NCBI GenBank assembly: GCA_019359235.1
Contig: JAHHHT010000004.1
Span: forward strand, 293,185-357,184
Direction of reading: 5' to 3'
Source: Oscillatoria princeps RMCB-10
GTDB taxonomy: Bacteria; Cyanobacteriota; Cyanobacteriia; Cyanobacteriales; Oscillatoriaceae
DNA: 64,000 nucleotides
The notes under the pieces were generated by a model that ran no database searches, was not told where the DNA came from, and saw only the letters and a program-made list of their open reading frames with translations. Position 1 is the first letter of the stretch; every line of letters starts with the position of its first letter. Positions 44,149 through 52,694 of this stretch are shown here, in pieces. A program made the position numbers and the translations under genes.

Positions 44149-45021
44149 TTACAGGACATCGGCAAATGCCGGTCGCAAGCGGCGGTACGACCACAAGCCC
44201 GCGCCAAACACTATTAACGATATCACCGAAGCCGTTCCCCACTCGCCCCAGTGCTTCACCTGTCCCACCAAAACCAGATCGCGGTAAATTTCAGCAAACG
44301 CCGCCATCGGATTCAGCCAAAATACCGCCGCCCGCCAATTTTCCGGAATCACAGAAGCCGGATAGCAAATTGGCGTCAAATAAAACCAAAAATTGAGAAT
44401 TACTCCCACAGTTTGGGGAATATCCCGCAAAAACACCGTCAGACCCGCCCCCAAGTACCCCAAACCCGCCGTTAACAGCAGTTGAGGCAGCCACACGAGC
44501 GGCAGCAGCCATAAGGTGCTGTGTGCGGTGTGCGCGGTGAAGGCCACGAGGACAATTAAGGCCATCAGCCCCATCGAACTCTCGACGAACGCCGCCAGCA
44601 CCGGCACCACAGGCAGCAGCACTAGCGGAAACACCACCTTCTTAACCAAGTTCGGCTGCGCCACCACGGAAGACGACGCCTGCAGCAACCCGCCGGTGAA
44701 TGCCATCCAAGGCACTAACCCGGCAAACAGCCACATGCCAAAAGTCAAATTATTTTCTGGCAGTCCCTGCAGGCTGAGCTTCACCTTCAGCACTATCGAG
44801 AAAACATACGTGTAAATCAGCAGCTGCGAAATCTGATTTACTAACGGCCACAAGTTCCCCAGCACTGACCCTTTATACCGCGCCTCTAGCTCGCGCCGCA
44901 CTAAGGTCTTCAGCAGATCCAGTTTCAGCCACCACCCGGACTCCATCACCGCCCAGCGGTTAGCCCTGCCAGCTTTCCTGACAGCTCCTCTAATTGTTCT
45001 GACCAATTCCGTACTCCTCAC
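44149..45021 (-). CDS. wzm: Polysaccharide ABC exporter permease
   Basis: A Wzm/ABC-2 permease of up to 290 residues. LLKTLVRRELEARYKGSVLGNLWPLVNQISQLLIYTY, read in pieces, is the amphipathic helix and first membrane helix of the family. Six hydrophobic segments follow, with IPQTVGVILNFWFYLTPICYP near residue 200 as the typical signature. The N-terminus is uncertain: the first GTG overlaps its own GAGGAG sequence, which would better serve the TTG five codons in, and an ATG at codon 26 gives a family-typical start. An (AC)10 run lies just upstream. It works with the Wzt gene downstream. Confidence 0.93.
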   Translation of the reverse strand: MRSTELVRTIRGAVRKAGRANRWAVMESGWWLKLDLLKTLVRRELEARYKGSVLGNLWPLVNQISQLLIYTYVFSIVLKVKLSLQGLPENNLTFGMWLFAGLVPWMAFTGGLLQASSSVVAQPNLVKKVVFPLVLLPVVPVLAAFVESSMGLMALIVLVAFTAHTAHSTLWLLPLVWLPQLLLTAGLGYLGAGLTVFLRDIPQTVGVILNFWFYLTPICYPASVIPENWRAAVFWLNPMAAFAEIYRDLVLVGQVKHWGEWGTASVISLIVFGAGLWSYRRLRPAFADVL

Positions 45022-45026
45022 CCACT

Positions 45027-45046
45027 ACACACACACACACACACAC
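45027..45046. repeat. (AC)10 microsatellite before wzm
   Basis: A run of ten AC dinucleotides lies five bases upstream of the wzm GTG, in the presumed leader of the permease gene. Such runs are slippage-prone. The rest of the gap to 45297 contains C-rich CCCCTCTCCC/GTGGGGAGAGGGG inverted repeats. Confidence 0.9.
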
Positions 45047-45297
45047 CTAAACACACCGCCGGCAGCGGCAACCACGGGGGGATTGCCCCTCACAGTTTCA
45101 GCGACTTGCCCTCACCCCCCTAACCCCCCTCTCCCAAGTGGGCAGAGGGGGGGATATCCCTGACCCCCCCAACCCCTCTCTCCCAAGTGGGGAGAGGGGG
45201 CTGGGGGGTGAGGCCAATAGATTGCCCCTGCATTTTGTCCAGATTGAAGGCAGTCAGCGGCATCGTATACCTTAAATTAAGATTCTAGGCATATTTT

Positions 45298-46371
45298 TTA
45301 TTTTTTTTGCAGGATCAGCATGTCCTGGTAGGTGGTAAACTCCGCACGCCCGCACCACGACCCGCCGTATTTTCCCAGCACACTGAAGCCTCGCTCGGCA
45401 ATCCACTGCAGCAGGAGCGCTTCCCTGAAGCCAATCGCACCCTCCGGCACCTCTGGACTGGCGGTGAAACAGTCCTCCAGTTCACAAACCAGATTTTGGG
45501 AACTCTTTCCCGCCGCCACCAGCCATTGCGACTCTTCGTTGAGCAGGAAGCAAGTGCACAAGCACCGCCCTCCGGACTTCAGCACCCGGCGGATCTCATC
45601 GAGGTAATGGCGAACCTCACCGGCGCGCATGTGGGTGAAAACGGAGCTGAGCAAGACAAAATCAAAACTCTCCGCCTCATAGGGAAAGACAAACTCCTCC
45701 GCCGGCACCCTTCCGTTCGGGCTGTACATCGGGTTGCAAATGTCCGCCAGACGGAATTTAAAATTCGGAAACCGAGGAGAAATCGTCTGCTGCGCCCACT
45801 CGATGGCATTGGCCATAATGTCAAACCCCTCGTAGCGGGCTGCCGGTGTCAGGTAGTGCGCCAGGGAATAAGCCATGCGCCCCAAACCGCAGCCGACATC
45901 CAGCACGCAGTCGCCCGGCTGCAAACCGGCCCTTTGCAACAAGTGGCCCAAAAACTCAAAGGCAATCAAATAGAAATTGCCACCGATTAAATCCGCCTCC
46001 TCCTGACTGGGAACCGGCAGGGAATCCCCCAAAATCCTGAACAGCAGACGCCCCTCGCGCCCGCTGAACAGGGGAGTCAAAATCACCAAACCCTCTCGCG
46101 CCGGCTCCCACTCGTCCAGAGGGGCGCGAATGCTGAATTTAGCCGTCTCAGCGCAGTCCAAGTCCGGGAAAGCTTTTTTCACCCCCGGACTGTACAGCCC
46201 CCTTTCCACCTCAAACTCGGTGAATTCCCTGCCGGCAAAGGCAAGCTTGAAGCCGTCGGCAGGCCCAGCATTAAATGACGCCACCCAGCCCCCAACGCGC
46301 AGCACGCCACTCTCTATGGCCACTTTAGCCAGCTGCCCCCGACTGGCCACGGGTTCTGTCCGGTGGCTCAT
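45298..46371 (-). CDS. SAM-dependent methyltransferase with N-terminal beta domain
   Basis: A 357-residue protein. Residues 1-120 form a beta-rich domain (GVLRVGGWVASFNAGPADGF, KLAFAGREFTEFEVERG) of a type found on cyanobacterial polysaccharide enzymes. Residues 145-300 are a class I methyltransferase: CVLDVGCGLGRMAYSLAHYL, YEGFDIMANAIEWAQ, FDFVLLSSVFTHMRAGEV and LKSGGRCLCTCFLLNEES. It starts two bases after the stop of the gene at 46374, so the two are probably co-translated, and it lies upstream of wzm. Substrate unknown, probably glycan-linked. Confidence 0.85.
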   Translation of the reverse strand: MSHRTEPVASRGQLAKVAIESGVLRVGGWVASFNAGPADGFKLAFAGREFTEFEVERGLYSPGVKKAFPDLDCAETAKFSIRAPLDEWEPAREGLVILTPLFSGREGRLLFRILGDSLPVPSQEEADLIGGNFYLIAFEFLGHLLQRAGLQPGDCVLDVGCGLGRMAYSLAHYLTPAARYEGFDIMANAIEWAQQTISPRFPNFKFRLADICNPMYSPNGRVPAEEFVFPYEAESFDFVLLSSVFTHMRAGEVRHYLDEIRRVLKSGGRCLCTCFLLNEESQWLVAAGKSSQNLVCELEDCFTASPEVPEGAIGFREALLLQWIAERGFSVLGKYGGSWCGRAEFTTYQDMLILQKK

Positions 46372-46373
46372 CT

Positions 46374-46916
46374 TCAGCCGGCGGCAAACGGTTGCAGGAC
46401 TTGGGCGATAACCAGGCGCTGCTCGGCATCGTAGCCCCAGCGGTCGAGAAACGCCTGGTAGGCACCCGAGCCGGTACTCGCACTGTCTCGCATTTCCTTC
46501 GCCACAGTTGGTATAGCTGGCAGTTCCAGGTTTTGGATTAAATTGACGCAGCGGGAGCGGACTCGCTCAGAACTCGCTGCCATCTTCTCATCTTGCCTGC
46601 GCCGGTGCGCCACAGCCATCGCCGAGGACATCACCACAGTTTTCAGCAAAAATTCCCCAACAATCTCGGCAGAAGACTGCAATCCTCGAAGCACAGCGGG
46701 AGAAGGACTGTCTGCCAGAGGTCTGCCGTCCGTCAGATAAATGCCAAAAAACTCGCGGGCGCTGTCCTTAGTGCTCACCAGCCCGGCGATCGCAGCTTCA
46801 ATCTCTGACTCCTGAGCTTCGCCCCGATCCATCCGCTCGAGCAAAGATTGGGTCATGGCCATCACCGCTTCAGCGGCCTCATCTTCTGGGACTGACAAAA
46901 GGTCTTCAACAGCCAT
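46374..46916 (-). CDS. Conserved hypothetical helical protein
   Basis: A 180-residue protein that I do not recognise. It is mostly helical, without a signal peptide or membrane segment. It starts with an acidic MAVEDLLSVPEDEAAEAV stretch and has REFFGIYLTDGRPL near residue 54, HRRRQDEKMAASSERVRSRC near residue 104, and a C-terminal YQAFLDRWGYDAEQRLVIAQ. It is the first gene of the minus-strand export block, back to back with ruvB, and two bases separate it from the methyltransferase that follows. Its link with glycan export is by position only. Confidence 0.75.
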   Translation of the reverse strand: MAVEDLLSVPEDEAAEAVMAMTQSLLERMDRGEAQESEIEAAIAGLVSTKDSAREFFGIYLTDGRPLADSPSPAVLRGLQSSAEIVGEFLLKTVVMSSAMAVAHRRRQDEKMAASSERVRSRCVNLIQNLELPAIPTVAKEMRDSASTGSGAYQAFLDRWGYDAEQRLVIAQVLQPFAAG

Positions 46917-47015
46917 AATTTTAAAAATCCTCCAGCCAGAACTTGAGCAATGCTACTCCAACCTGCTTTTCAAGATAACTTGAACTTGGGGAATATTTTA
47001 AGACCGGCGGCAATC

Positions 47016-48128
47016 ATGGCAATCATCTCTTCCAGCAAACAGCCTCAAGAACCCAAGCGGCGCAAGAGCGCGGCTGAGTCACCTGCAGCTTATTCCGCGC
47101 CGCCTGCTCCCTCCCTGCTAGCTCCCGAAGCCACCGGCGACGAGCAAAACAGCAGCAAGCTGGAAGAAAAACTCCGCCCCCAGCGACTCGCAGACTACAT
47201 CGGCCAAAAAGACCTGAAAGACTTGCTCGATATTGGCATCAAAGCCGCTCAATCCAGAAACGAATCTCTGGATCACCTGTTGCTCTATGGCCCCCCGGGC
47301 TTGGGCAAAACCACAATGGCCGTGATTATGGCCCAAGAAATGGGCGTCGGGTGCAAAATCACCTCCGCACCGGCACTGGAGCGCCCCCGCGACATTGCCG
47401 GTTTGCTCGTCAACCTCCAACCGGGCGATATTCTCTTCATCGACGAAATTCACCGGCTCTCCCGCATGACAGAGGAAATCCTCTACCCTGCGATGGAAGA
47501 TTTTCGCCTCGACATCACTGTCGGCAAAGGTCAGAGCGCCCGCACCCGCAGCATTCCCCTGCAGCGCTTCACCCTGGTGGGGGCAACCACGCGAGTGGGA
47601 GCCCTCAGCTCGCCCCTGCGCGACCGGTTTGGCTTGATTCAGCGGCTGCGCTTTTACGAAGTCGAGGAACTCAGCCAGATTGTGCTGCGAACCGCCCAAA
47701 TCCTCCAGACACCCGTCACCTCGGATGGCGCAGCAGAAATTGCCCGCCGGTCGAGGGGCACCCCTCGGATTGCCAACCGGCTGCTGAAGCGGGTGCGCGA
47801 CTACGCCGAAGTCAAGTCAGCGGGGGCGATTAGCGAAGCCGTCGCAACCGTTGCTTTGCAGCTGTTCAGCGTCGATCCCTGCGGCTTGGACTGGACTGAC
47901 CGGCGCTTGCTGACCGTAATGATTGAAAATTTTAATGGCGGGCCGGTGGGTTTAGAAACAATGGCCGCCGCCACCGGCGAAGACGCCCAAACCATCGAAG
48001 AAGTCTACGAACCCTACCTGCTGCAAATCGGCTACCTGAACCGCACCTCTCGCGGTCGCGTCGCCACCCCTGCAGCCTGGAAGCACTTGGGTTACAATCA
48101 TCCGGGACAGCAGCTGTCTTTATTTTAG
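47016..48128 (+). CDS. ruvB: Holliday junction branch migration ATPase RuvB
   Basis: RuvB drives branch migration of Holliday junctions with RuvA. The 370-residue protein has a disordered Pro/Ala/Ser-rich N-terminus (1-45), then [12 protein letters not shown], Walker [10 protein letters not shown] at 92-100, Walker [12 protein letters not shown] near residue 141, the sensor segment [21 protein letters not shown], and the DNA-binding winged helix ([34 protein letters not shown] in pieces) at the end. The frame is open 22 codons further upstream, but [10 protein letters not shown] is the family N-terminus. It is divergent from the hypothetical gene at 46374. ruvA is not nearby. Confidence 0.96.
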   Translation: MAIISSSKQPQEPKRRKSAAESPAAYSAPPAPSLLAPEATGDEQNSSKLEEKLRPQRLADYIGQKDLKDLLDIGIKAAQSRNESLDHLLLYGPPGLGKTTMAVIMAQEMGVGCKITSAPALERPRDIAGLLVNLQPGDILFIDEIHRLSRMTEEILYPAMEDFRLDITVGKGQSARTRSIPLQRFTLVGATTRVGALSSPLRDRFGLIQRLRFYEVEELSQIVLRTAQILQTPVTSDGAAEIARRSRGTPRIANRLLKRVRDYAEVKSAGAISEAVATVALQLFSVDPCGLDWTDRRLLTVMIENFNGGPVGLETMAAATGEDAQTIEEVYEPYLLQIGYLNRTSRGRVATPAAWKHLGYNHPGQQLSLF

Positions 48129-48508
48129 GGGTTAGGGGGTAGGGGTTAGGGGTTAGGAGTTAGGGAACCGGAATACGGTACGTCTTGCCGGTGCGCTAAT
48201 TCGCCCCGCCGTGCTACCATATAAAACTCGATTTATTTATTTCACTTAAAGACGTTCGCAGTTGCGCTTTAAGCTGTGGCGCATTGAATTTGCGCTATCC
48301 ATCTTTATCCCCTCGTTATCCCCTCGTTCCGGGGCGGTCTCCGTGGGTGCCCCGCCCCTACCGCCTGGGAACGGGGCGGGCACGGGGGCACCGCCCCTAC
48401 AGGCTCTGCCTCCTTTCGACCACATGCAGCATTATTAGCCTAACAGCTGAGGGCTAAATTGCGACTGCAACCCCTATCTTTTTTGTAAATTATATATACG
48501 GAATTCAG
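48129..48508. other. Gene-free stretch with G-rich and GC-rich repeats
   Basis: Directly after the ruvB stop there is a G-rich run of about 40 bases, GGGGTTAGGGGGTAGGGG and variants (to 48167), with enough G-tracts to form a quadruplex on the coding strand. Further on (48310-48410) are two GC-rich blocks of the CGGGCACGGGGGC/GCCCCTAC dispersed type. A TATATATA stretch lies just before the TPR gene. No coding region was recognised. Confidence 0.6.
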
Positions 48509-49327
48509 ATGATTAGTTTGATTTTGACTGGAGTGTGGGCACTGCTGGTGAGCGTGACCGGCCCTTTGGGGCACATCGTTCCGGGGATGGCGGCGCAACT
48601 GCCGGCACCGGCAGCGATCGAGCAGCCAGCGCCCGACGATCTGGCCAAAAAGGCTTTCGCCGCCACAAATGCCGGTGACTTCGCCACAGCTGAAGGGTAC
48701 TGGACTCAGCTGATTGACCGGCTTCCAGATAACGCAGCGCTTTGGAGCAACCGGGGCAATTCCAGAGTCAGCCAGAACAAACTAGAAGCGGCAATCGCGG
48801 ACTACAACAAGGCCATCGAACTCGCTCCCGACGCGCCCGATCCCTACCTGAATCGGGGCACGGCGCTGGAAGGGCTGGGCCAGTACGGAGCCGCGATTGC
48901 GGATTACAACCGGGTGCTGGAACTCGACCCGCGAGACGCTGCCGGTTACAACAACCGGGGCAACGCCGAAGCTGGGCTGGGCCAGTGGGAGGCGGCGGTT
49001 GCGGACTACCGGCAAGCGGCAGATCTAGCGCCAGACTATGCTTTCGCCCGCGCCAACTGCGCCCTCGCCCTCTACCAAACAGGCCAAACAGAAGACGCAA
49101 TTCGCACCATGCGCAATTTAGTGCGGAAATACCCCAAGTTTCCCGACATGCGGGCGGCGCTGACGGCTGTCCTCTGGGAACAGGGACAGCGGGGAGAAGC
49201 TGAAAGTAACTGGGTGGCTGTCGTGGGGCTGGATTCGCGCTACAGAGACATCAGCTGGGTTGGCAGCGTCCGCCGGTGGCCTCCTAAGATGGTGTCAGCG
49301 CTCGATAAGTTTCTCCACCTGCAGTAA
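48509..49327 (+). CDS. Secreted or lumenal TPR protein
   Basis: A 272-residue protein with an N-terminal hydrophobic segment (ISLILTGVWALLVSVTGPLG) and a probable signal-peptidase site after GMAAQ near residue 30, so it should be exported to the periplasm or thylakoid lumen. Residues about 45-220 hold five TPRs (AIADYNKAIELAPDAPDPYLNRG, AIADYNRVLELDPRDAAGYNNRG, AVADYRQAADLAPDYAFARAN). The C-terminal 45 residues (RDISWVGSVRRWPPKMVSAL) are conserved in cyanobacterial homologues from memory. It is a protein-binding scaffold of unknown partner. It forms a single-gene unit. Confidence 0.85.
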   Translation: MISLILTGVWALLVSVTGPLGHIVPGMAAQLPAPAAIEQPAPDDLAKKAFAATNAGDFATAEGYWTQLIDRLPDNAALWSNRGNSRVSQNKLEAAIADYNKAIELAPDAPDPYLNRGTALEGLGQYGAAIADYNRVLELDPRDAAGYNNRGNAEAGLGQWEAAVADYRQAADLAPDYAFARANCALALYQTGQTEDAIRTMRNLVRKYPKFPDMRAALTAVLWEQGQRGEAESNWVAVVGLDSRYRDISWVGSVRRWPPKMVSALDKFLHLQ

Positions 49328-49450
49328 GTTGTTGCGCATTTAATTTTCGCTATTCACATCAATTACCTCGTTTCCAGGATATTCCTGGGAACGCGCTTCT
49401 GGAAGCTATGCCTTCTTTGTGTAATAAGCAGATTAAAATCGTAAACGCTT

Positions 49451-49722
49451 GACACTTCTCCCCGCCATTTTGTTGCCCATTGGGCAACAAATTTTCCACT
49501 CGCCCGCCGAGCGCGATCAGCTGCGTTGGGCCGCTGGGGCGTCAGTCACAGCTTCAGGACTTGACACTTCTCCCCGCCATTTTGTTGCCCATTGGGCAAC
49601 AAATTTTCCACTCGCCCACAGAGCGCGATCAACTGCGTTGGGCCGCTGGGGCGTCAGTCACAGCTTCAGGACTTGACACTTCTCCCCGCCATTTTGTTGC
49701 CCATTGGGCAACAACTTTTCCT
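49451..49722. repeat. 112-bp tandem repeat containing a 21-base palindrome
   Basis: Copies start at 49451, 49563 and 49675. Each opens GACACTTCTCCCCGCC and then has the palindrome TTGTTGCCCA-T-TGGGCAACAA. After that the first two continue with a GCGCGATCA...CTGCG...CTGGGGCGTCAGTC block. The third continues as the 3' end of the HAD gene, whose last codons show the same pattern (CAGCTGGGGCGTCAATTCC). The first two copies therefore look like duplicated and drifted tails of that gene. The palindrome follows the gene's stop codon, where a terminator would sit. Confidence 0.85.
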
Positions 49723-50586
49723 CTAGCCCACAGCCATGACCAACTGCTCAATCAGCTGGGGCGTCAATTCCTCAACATTGCTCAACACGACAACAGCACC
49801 GGCTCCCTGCAGGGTAGCGGCATAAGCGTCCCGGCGTGCCGGTGTTTCCTGTGCGTGGGGCGGCAAAACTCCCACCCCAATCCACCGGCGAGACGGGTGC
49901 AGCTGTTGGGCTTTCTGGACGGTGTGCATGTCAGCTACGGTGTCTCCGAGATAGATCACCGGCGTGTCGGGGTTCGCCGGCTGTCCCTGTTCCAGCTGCA
50001 GCACCGCAGCTAGCAAGCCGGTGGGGTCAGGCTTGTCAGGGGCGTCTTCCATCGCCACGAGCACCGGCGACTTCAATCCCAAGCGTCCTTCCAGCACATA
50101 GGTCGCAGAGCCCCGCGTGGCCCCGCTGAAAAAGCCCCAAGGAATCCCCGCTGCAGTCAGCTGTTCCAAATACGCCGGCTGCAAGAGCAAAGGCTCTTGA
50201 CAAATGTAGCCGTTCCAGTGTATTGGGTCAGTGCCGCGATAGCGGGATTGGAAAAAAGCGACGAGGGCGTCGTAGTCCAGGGCAATTTGCGCTCGCGGCT
50301 GGCCTTGCGCCTCGAAGTAGCGGTAAATTAATTCTCGGGAAGCGTGCCAGTCGTTGTTCCAGATGCCTTCCGATTTCAGCCGGTCGATGTCCGCCTGAGC
50401 GGGCCGGTAGCCACCGCCGGTGAAATGCTCTACTGTATCTGCCAGAGCGCGGCGGTAAGACCCGCTCACATCCCGGACTACGCCGTCAATGTCAAAGACA
50501 GCGACAGCCGGGACTGGCTTGCTCGCTGTGGTGGGTTCTGTTTCACTACCGAAACCGGGATTCACTCTCACGCCCTCTGCGCCCAT
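49723..50586 (-). CDS. HAD-superfamily hydrolase (TIGR01548-like)
   Basis: A 287-residue HAD phosphatase-like protein. The nucleophile motif is AVFDIDGVVRDVSGSYRRAL near residue 30 (DxD). FFSGATRGSATY near residue 155 is motif II, KPDP near residue 180 carries the motif III Lys, and VIYLGDTVADMHTV near residue 210 is motif IV. The insertion between motifs matches a cyanobacterial HAD subgroup whose substrate is unknown. The start is uncertain: the ATG used has GGAGG three bases upstream, while a GTG 15 codons further up has no ribosome site. The tail has been tandemly duplicated downstream. Confidence 0.85.
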   Translation of the reverse strand: MGAEGVRVNPGFGSETEPTTASKPVPAVAVFDIDGVVRDVSGSYRRALADTVEHFTGGGYRPAQADIDRLKSEGIWNNDWHASRELIYRYFEAQGQPRAQIALDYDALVAFFQSRYRGTDPIHWNGYICQEPLLLQPAYLEQLTAAGIPWGFFSGATRGSATYVLEGRLGLKSPVLVAMEDAPDKPDPTGLLAAVLQLEQGQPANPDTPVIYLGDTVADMHTVQKAQQLHPSRRWIGVGVLPPHAQETPARRDAYAATLQGAGAVVVLSNVEELTPQLIEQLVMAVG

Positions 50587-50781
50587 GCGCCTCCGCCTTC
50601 CAGCTACCGTTTCCTCTATTACGTTTACCACGAGCGGGCGTTGAAGTCCACCGGGTTACAGGTGGCCAGCAGGTGTTGTGGCGATTTTATCACCGCTGTG
50701 CCGGTGAAAAAACGAAAATGTGCGTTACAATGAAAGACTGTAGAGTTTTTAAACAATCCCGAATCTGCCCTGGAGGTGTGA

Positions 50782-51081
50782 TTGTCCAAGTTCATTCTCA
50801 AAGTTCTCTGGCTAGAGGAAAACGTGGCACTGGCGGTTGACCAGGTGGTGGGCAAAGGGACAAGTCCTTTGACTTCTTATTTTTTCTGGCCTCGTAACGA
50901 TGCCTGGGAACAGCTAAAAAATGAGCTGGAAGCCAAACACTGGATTTCCGAGCCGGATCGCGTCGAGTTGCTCAACAAAGCTACGGAAGTCATTAACTAT
51001 TGGCAAGAGGAAGGCCGGCGCCGGCCCATGTCCGAAGCTCAGACGAAGTTCCCAGAAGTTACCTTCACCGGTAGCAGCTGA
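50782..51081 (+). CDS. ycf65: Ribosomal protein PSRP-3 (Ycf65)
   Basis: A 99-residue protein with the family core [39 protein letters not shown] (in pieces) and [20 protein letters not shown]-3 is a small-subunit ribosomal protein found in cyanobacteria and plastids. The start is a TTG: the codon directly upstream in frame is TGA, and GGAGG lies 5 bases before the TTG, so no other start near here is possible. A TTACAAT -10-like box lies about 55 bases upstream. It is a single gene that reads away from the HAD gene. Confidence 0.93.
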   Translation: MSKFILKVLWLEENVALAVDQVVGKGTSPLTSYFFWPRNDAWEQLKNELEAKHWISEPDRVELLNKATEVINYWQEEGRRRPMSEAQTKFPEVTFTGSS

Positions 51082-51379
51082 GCCGCAATTTAAAAAATTC
51101 CTTGAAAGCGGATGCCTTTTCCTGGTAGGGGAGCGAGGTCATCCGCTTCTTGCTTTATCATGGCCCAAGCCGGCCCGCAAGAGCGATGCCCTTAAAGGGC
51201 AGTCTCCGCCGGTGGCCGGTGGCGTCAGGGCGGCCACGGGGGGCCGCCCCTACTGGGGCCGATCTTCCCCCCCTTTTTTAGGGGGGCCGGGGGGATCTCC
51301 TCCGCTTATTCTGCCGTTTAACATTGTGTTTATAAAGGCGCTCTCACTTATCGAGTTGGGCCATCGTTTAGCTCAAATA

Positions 51380-51480
51380 GGACTTGCGCAGAAACCGGGT
51401 TTCTGAACCAGCAGTCAAGACTTTCAGCCCTCGTTCCAGAACCAGAAACCCGGTTTCTCTCACAGTTGTGCGTAAGTCCC
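51380..51480. mobile_element. MITE-like element with GGACTTGCGCA ends and AGAAACC cores
   Basis: A 101-bp element. The left end is GGACTTGCGCA and the right end is TGTGCGTAAGTCC, an inverted pair close to the GGACTTACGCA ends of many cyanobacterial MITEs and insertion sequences. Just inside are AGAAACCGGGTTTCT and AGAAACCCGGTTTCT, the same core as in the TATAGCG elements. It lies about 30 bases before a methyltransferase start. The gap from 51082 also has a CCCCCCC/GGGGGGATC block near 51265-51300. Confidence 0.65.
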
Positions 51481-51513
51481 GTCAAAGTCACCGTCAGCCA
51501 GCTGCCCTTGCTT

Positions 51514-52617
51514 ATGGATCTATTGCAGGCATCTCCCGCCTCTTCTGAAAACTCGCCCTCTGATATGGAACAGCGCCACACAGCCGATTCAACCACTATC
51601 GAGCTCGCCCTCTCAAAAAGAATTGATTCTTGGATCGTTGGCCGTGGCGAACTGTCCCTGCCTTGTGCGCCAGCACTGACAGACAATTACATGCAGCGCC
51701 TGACACTGCTGTTCTCCACAATGGGCAAAAGCTGGTCGGAAAAGGAACTGGAGCAATTGCGCCAGCTGCTCGCCCGCAAGCTTGAGGAAGGGTTTCGGAC
51801 GTCGCCCCATTCCCGGTTGATTGTTCGCTACGAATCAGAAAAGTTCCCTTCCTTCCCGACGATTCGTTTATCTGTGAGTGTCTCGATTCTCCCTTCATCA
51901 CTGGAAGACCAGTACAAGAAGTGGACTCAGACCCGAGAGCCGCCTCTATTTGGCAGCCATCCCGACGCCAAGGTGATGGCAGTGGCGGCTGAACTGGGCG
52001 ATCCGAAAACCGCAGCGATTTTGGATGTGGGCGCAGGCACCGGCAGAAATACGCTGCCGCTGGCAAGGCTGGGCCATCCCGTTCAGGCCATCGAGCTAGC
52101 GCCGGCATTTGTCCAGCAACTGGTTTCCGCTGTGCAAATAGAGGGATTGCCGGTGATGGTGACTCAAGCTGACGTGCTCAACCCCCAGCTTCAGCTGCCA
52201 CCGGCTCACTACAAACTGGCGATCGTCGTCGAGGTTGTCTCTCATTTTCGCAGTGTTCAGCAGTTGAAACAAATGCTGGCTAAAATGTGCGCCACCCTCC
52301 GTCCGGGCGGACTGTTACTGTTTAACACCTTTCTCGCCGCAGAAGATTACGATCCCAACCAGCTCGTCAGGGAGATGTCTGAACTGGCGTGGTCGAGCAT
52401 TTTCACACGGGGCGAGCTGACCGCCGCCAGCGAGGGCTTGCCCCTGGAGCTGGTATCGGATGAATCGGTGTTTGAGTATGAGCGCCAGCACCTGCCGGCA
52501 GAAGCTTGGCCTCCCACCGGCTGGTTCAACCAGTGGGCGACCGGTCGGGATTTGTTCCCTGTCGTGCGCAAGGAACCGCCGATGGAATTGCGGTGGCTGC
52601 TGTACAGACGCCAGTGA
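51514..52617 (+). CDS. Class I SAM-dependent methyltransferase
   Basis: A 367-residue protein. An N-terminal domain of about 150 residues (QRLTLLFSTMGKSWSEKELEQLRQLL, SRLIVRYESEKFPSFPTIRLSVSVS) precedes a methyltransferase core: AAILDVGAGTGRNTLPLARLGHPVQAIELAPAF near residue 168, then VTQADVLN, YKLAIVVEVVSHFRSVQQLKQML and LRPGGLLLFNTF. The core resembles TehB-like enzymes. The substrate is unknown. The ATG is chosen because upstream codons run into a MITE-like repeat. No strong ribosome site is seen. It is not part of an obvious operon. Confidence 0.8.
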   Translation: MDLLQASPASSENSPSDMEQRHTADSTTIELALSKRIDSWIVGRGELSLPCAPALTDNYMQRLTLLFSTMGKSWSEKELEQLRQLLARKLEEGFRTSPHSRLIVRYESEKFPSFPTIRLSVSVSILPSSLEDQYKKWTQTREPPLFGSHPDAKVMAVAAELGDPKTAAILDVGAGTGRNTLPLARLGHPVQAIELAPAFVQQLVSAVQIEGLPVMVTQADVLNPQLQLPPAHYKLAIVVEVVSHFRSVQQLKQMLAKMCATLRPGGLLLFNTFLAAEDYDPNQLVREMSELAWSSIFTRGELTAASEGLPLELVSDESVFEYERQHLPAEAWPPTGWFNQWATGRDLFPVVRKEPPMELRWLLYRRQ

Positions 52618-52694
52618 TTTTAAAATTCCCACCTAAAACTTAAAAATTTAAGAAGTCACTCCTGAATTTTTAAGTTTTAAGTTAGAATTCACTC

